Source: Paragonimus skrjabini miyazakii (taxonomy: Eukaryota; Platyhelminthes; Trematoda; Plagiorchiida; Troglotrematidae). Taken from it: a stretch of 64,000 nt of DNA. The notes under the pieces were generated by a model. The model ran no database searches, had not been told where the DNA came from, and worked only from the letters and a program-made list of their open reading frames with translations. The position numbers and the translations under genes are program-made. Position 1 is the first letter of the stretch. Every line of letters begins with the position of its first letter. This document shows positions 60,726-64,000 of the stretch, piece by piece. The DNA lies in assembly GCA_014338405.1 (NCBI GenBank), contig JTDE01001385.1, positions 43,900 to 107,899 on the forward strand, read 5' to 3'.

Positions 60726-62403
60726 GATTTGTAAACTGTTTGTGCTGCTCCATAACCATTATACCACTTCACCTTGCCATATAGTCAATAACTGAAACAC
60801 CTAGCGCATGTATGGTTATTTGACCTTGCCCAATTCAAATCGTTTTCGTAAAAGTTCACTTATTAGGCCAGACTAATTTGGTAAAAATTAACTATATTAA
60901 TGCAACAGAAATGCTACTATAGAATACACTTTACGGTCTACAAATAAGCATATTTAGCTAACAGCGTTTTATTTGTCCAAAGCCTAGAATAGTAGAAAAT
61001 GTAATAGAAATGGGGTTTAATCTGAAAATTTCATTGTTTAATTTCTCCGATGGACACATGATACCCATCACATCGATATGTTAATCGCAACAAAATTCAA
61101 TCGAGTCAAGTTTTGTCCTCGTTATGACTCAGAGGATGAACCGAATTACCTCGGCATTCAAACTGCAACCAACAACCTACTCCCTAAGAATTATCAAATA
61201 ACCATATGGAGAGACAAATTTAACTAAGAAATACTGTCATCTGATCCCGATGAGAGCAAAGAAGAACTGCCATGTTTCACTTTGAGTCCACCGGTGTTAT
61301 TTCATTTGCTTCAATCCTCACAATAAAGTCCAAAACAATTGCTTCCATATGGATATTGTTTTGAAGGCTGAGCTACCTAGTATGTTTTATATTACATCCT
61401 CGAAGTTAGCACATATTGATAATGTTCAACCCATTGGTACTGGTAGCTAAACAGCGGTGATTACAAACCATTTTCAAACGAGTGTTCCAAAAGGTACTAG
61501 CAGATATATTGGTTTGATCAGCTTGGCTAACTCGAAACGGTTTCAAAATCAATAAACTACCATACTGTTAATTGTCTTAAGTCATTAGTTGGTTTGTTGT
61601 TCAAGATTTAACAACATGGCATTGTGTGGTAAGAAAATACCTAACGTTACCTCATCTTGCTGTTCTAACAACTATGTAAGCCAAATGTTTTAAAATGAAA
61701 ATACATTTACTCCTATTCAGTCTTTCTTCTTATGTAGAAATAGCGATGAGATTGCATAGATTTGGACCTCCCAACTCAACAAAACATCGGGCATTTCGCT
61801 TTCCTCGGCAAGTGCCCAAAAGAGCGAACTCTCGTGTGGGGACACCGACAACCACGAGTTATTTATAATGACTGTTCGTGTTCTTTGTGCACCACAGTAG
61901 TGTTGTTTCGTGCAAAGATAAATCCTTCGTATGAAAATAATTAAGTCCGAAAACGAGTGGGCTCTCTCATCTAATTCACCGTATACACAGTTAGGGAGCG
62001 ACTTGTTGATCAAAGTTGACAGCAGGTGTTTTACACAGGAAATTAAGAGCTGTTGTTCAGAAGGCTGAACCTCAACAGAGCAAATCAGGTAAGATCTGAT
62101 GACATAGGTTTAATCAACTGACTTATCCACAGTTAGAGACTGCTGATTTTGATTCGAATTTCTTCTCTGACATGTTCTGAAACCGCTTAGGCTAAGTATG
62201 GGTATAGCAAGTAGAATGCACAATTCAGCCTCACTACTAAGCATAATGTAGTGAACCATCGAGACTGTCATCTTATCAGAAGTTATTCAGAGTGAGATAT
62301 TGAAAATCAACATGAACTGATCGATAGATTTGCATAACATGTCGCAATGGGCCAGCATACAGTTGACGTAAATGTCACTAGTGAAGCAGCATGAATGGCT
62401 TAC
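60726..62403. other. No gene recognised
   Basis: AT-rich sequence. The ORFs at 61717-62013 (minus) and 61762-61944 (plus) overlap each other and have no recognised domain. Confidence 0.4.
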
Positions 62404-62535
62404 CTTATATTTTGTTTCCGGTTTCCGGTCGCTTTGATTTTGCAAGTCCTTTCTCGAAATGAGTATTCTGGCTTTCAGTGGATTGATACTCAGCGATTTT
62501 GGGCCTGATTCGCAACTCAGTTTCAAGTTAGACAT
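62404..62535 (-). CDS. Candidate first coding exon, unknown protein
   Basis: An ATG with G at -3 (GCGATGT) opens 44 codons to a textbook donor (AAG/GTAAGC) in phase 0. The protein is MSNLKLSCESGPKSLSINPL, KARILISRKDLQNQSDRKPE, then TKYK: basic, disordered-looking, with no signal peptide. It has the right strand to be the start of the navigator gene, but its phase does not join the candidate exon at 58889 directly, and I do not recognise the sequence. Confidence 0.3.
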
Positions 62536-64000
62536 CGCATAATATATTCCTTAGCAGAGGTCCCGGATGCATTATGCAAATCCAAGTAACCTTTGAATTA
62601 CCAATCAAGATACTTCCTTCGTTGTTAAGACAAATGAACTGCAAAAATGTTCAATTTAACAGTGCTCCTAAAATCATTCACAATATTGATGCACAACGGA
62701 AAAAACGTTGTCAAATAAAGAATAAATGTACCCACAGCTGTATCGTTTGCTCGTTCTCTTCTATGCCCTGTGTGCGTACCGCACGTCGATGTAGGTGTGC
62801 TAGCACAAGCCTTGCTGGAAATCAACCGAGACAAATGTCAGTGCACACAAGTTCATTTGTGGCACACTCTCATGTGTTCATGTGGAGCGGGAGTGAGTGA
62901 AAATATTTTAGGCGGACTGCATAACAAGCTTTCACCACCACTCGTTGTTCGTGCGTGTTTGTGTTCTTTTCCTCGTAGAAACTATGTTGCCCATTTGTGA
63001 ACTGGTTACGGCAGACTACATTAAGACGATTCCTCTCTAGTTCAAGCGCATTTAGCAACACCGCCGTTGGCTGGTATTGTTCGTCTGACCCAATATAGAT
63101 AAGATAGATTCATTCGCCTTCAGGGCCTCATGAATGATTGCGCCGTGTCTACGGTTGTGAATATGCTTGTCGATTTGACTGTGTGTATATGTGCACATGT
63201 GCATGGCTGTTGGTTAACCCAATTAATTTCGGTCAGAAACCTCATGCTTCCATCTGGATATGTTTGATGCATCATCTCGCTCAGCGTGTGCGCGCGCACT
63301 TCATGATCAGCGAGTGATTCCAGCACACCTGTACATGTAACCCAAGCGGTCGGCCTCCGGAACAGACATATGCACTCTCTATGCTTCGGTCATTACCTAG
63401 TCAGCTAACTGCACATTTACCCGAATCGTGGAAGCAGCGTGCGTCAAGTTACTCGGTCAACACACTGACGAATGAAGAAAAAACTTGTGGGAACTACCAT
63501 GTTCTAGGCCGGTTGAGTCATCAGCAACCTTAGTCTGATCAGCACTCTGATGCATACGACTGCTACGGAAATTCACTTGACACAGGTGCGCTTGGTTGAA
63601 TTTTTTCTGAACAGTAATGTTATTTTAACTAAAATTCACGCTGTGAATGCCTGTGCTTGTGATGTTAGCTGTGGAATGAGTAAACTTTGCTTGAAGATAG
63701 TTTAAACTAGAACCTGCGAAAGATTAGTGTCTTTACTGTAAAAAAATGCATGACCGTGCAAAATCGGGAAGGGTTTAATTAACAATAAAACGTGTGAGCA
63801 GGAAGTTGGGGTAATGACTAGCAGCGTGAGCTAGACTGACTTGTCACATTCAAGCATTAGCAATACATATGCGATGTTCCTCACTTGAATACCCATCGTT
63901 CGCTAAGTTTCTCACGATTTGTATTTAAAAAATTCCCGTGATCGATAAGTGAATTGGGGTTTTCACTCATAAAAAGCGTTACCATCCCCTCGCCACTCAA
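62536..64000. other. No gene recognised; alternating GT/CA words
   Basis: Overlapping ORFs on both strands at 62574-63061 have no recognised domain. GTGTGTATATGTGCACATGT near 63180-63199 is an alternating purine-pyrimidine word. If 62535 is a true start codon, promoter and 5' UTR would lie here, but no element can be named. Confidence 0.35.

Noticed and set aside
60574..60772. Two minus ORFs that span the run of N
   Set aside because: Artefact of translating unknown bases.
1..64000. Prokaryotic features (operons, CRISPR arrays, Shine-Dalgarno sites)
   Set aside because: The window is intron-containing eukaryotic DNA; no such arrays or gene clusters are present.

Overview
This window is eukaryotic nuclear DNA. 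It is AT-rich, with short exons separated by long introns and GT/AG splice sites, and it carries degraded non-LTR, Gypsy and Penelope-type retroelements. There is a 100-base assembly gap of N at 60626-60725. The types of retroelement, read from memory of their usual sequences, suggest a flatworm, most likely a digenean trematode (fluke). No database search was possible, so organism and family names rest on motif recognition.

The one gene I can name is a neuron navigator (NAV) homologue on the minus strand. Six exons (30715-28258, 26379-25199, 18242-18187, 17632-17558, 9717-9534, 9040-8871) have good splice sites and reading phases that all agree, giving 1374 continuous codons with no stop. 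The order matches NAV proteins: long Ser/Pro-rich regions, tyrosine-(x)-Ser-Asp motifs, a coiled coil with the K-D-[ST]-E junction, then an S-[LI]-N-S-[LI]-T-S segment ending in basic-W, just before the family's LRSSF motif. The rest of the gene, including the AAA+ domain, should lie beyond the left edge. A 1281-nt ATG-started exon (16050-14770), with a phase-0 donor and a CpG-rich upstream, looks like an alternative first exon for a short isoform. Minus-strand exon candidates at 43568-43492, 47301, 47562-47442, 58889-58824 and 62535-62404 may belong to its 5' part or to another gene; a fragment resembling the end of a calponin-homology domain sits at 47.1-47.6 kb.

The rest is introns and intergenic DNA filled with old transposable elements: CR1-like LINE pieces (2.7-3.55, 10.7-11.2, 11.6 kb), an RTE-like LINE relic (20.9-23.5 kb), Penelope-like relics (32.8-33.6 and 50.5-50.9 kb), Gypsy relics (39.1-39.4 and 40.6-41.95 kb), and a roughly 430-bp repeat with a tRNA-like Pol III promoter at 12.9-13.4 and 31.4-31.9 kb. 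Plus-strand exon-like segments of unknown identity occur at 39.8, 44.95 and 57.3-58.8 kb. All elements recognised carry stops, frameshifts or deletions.
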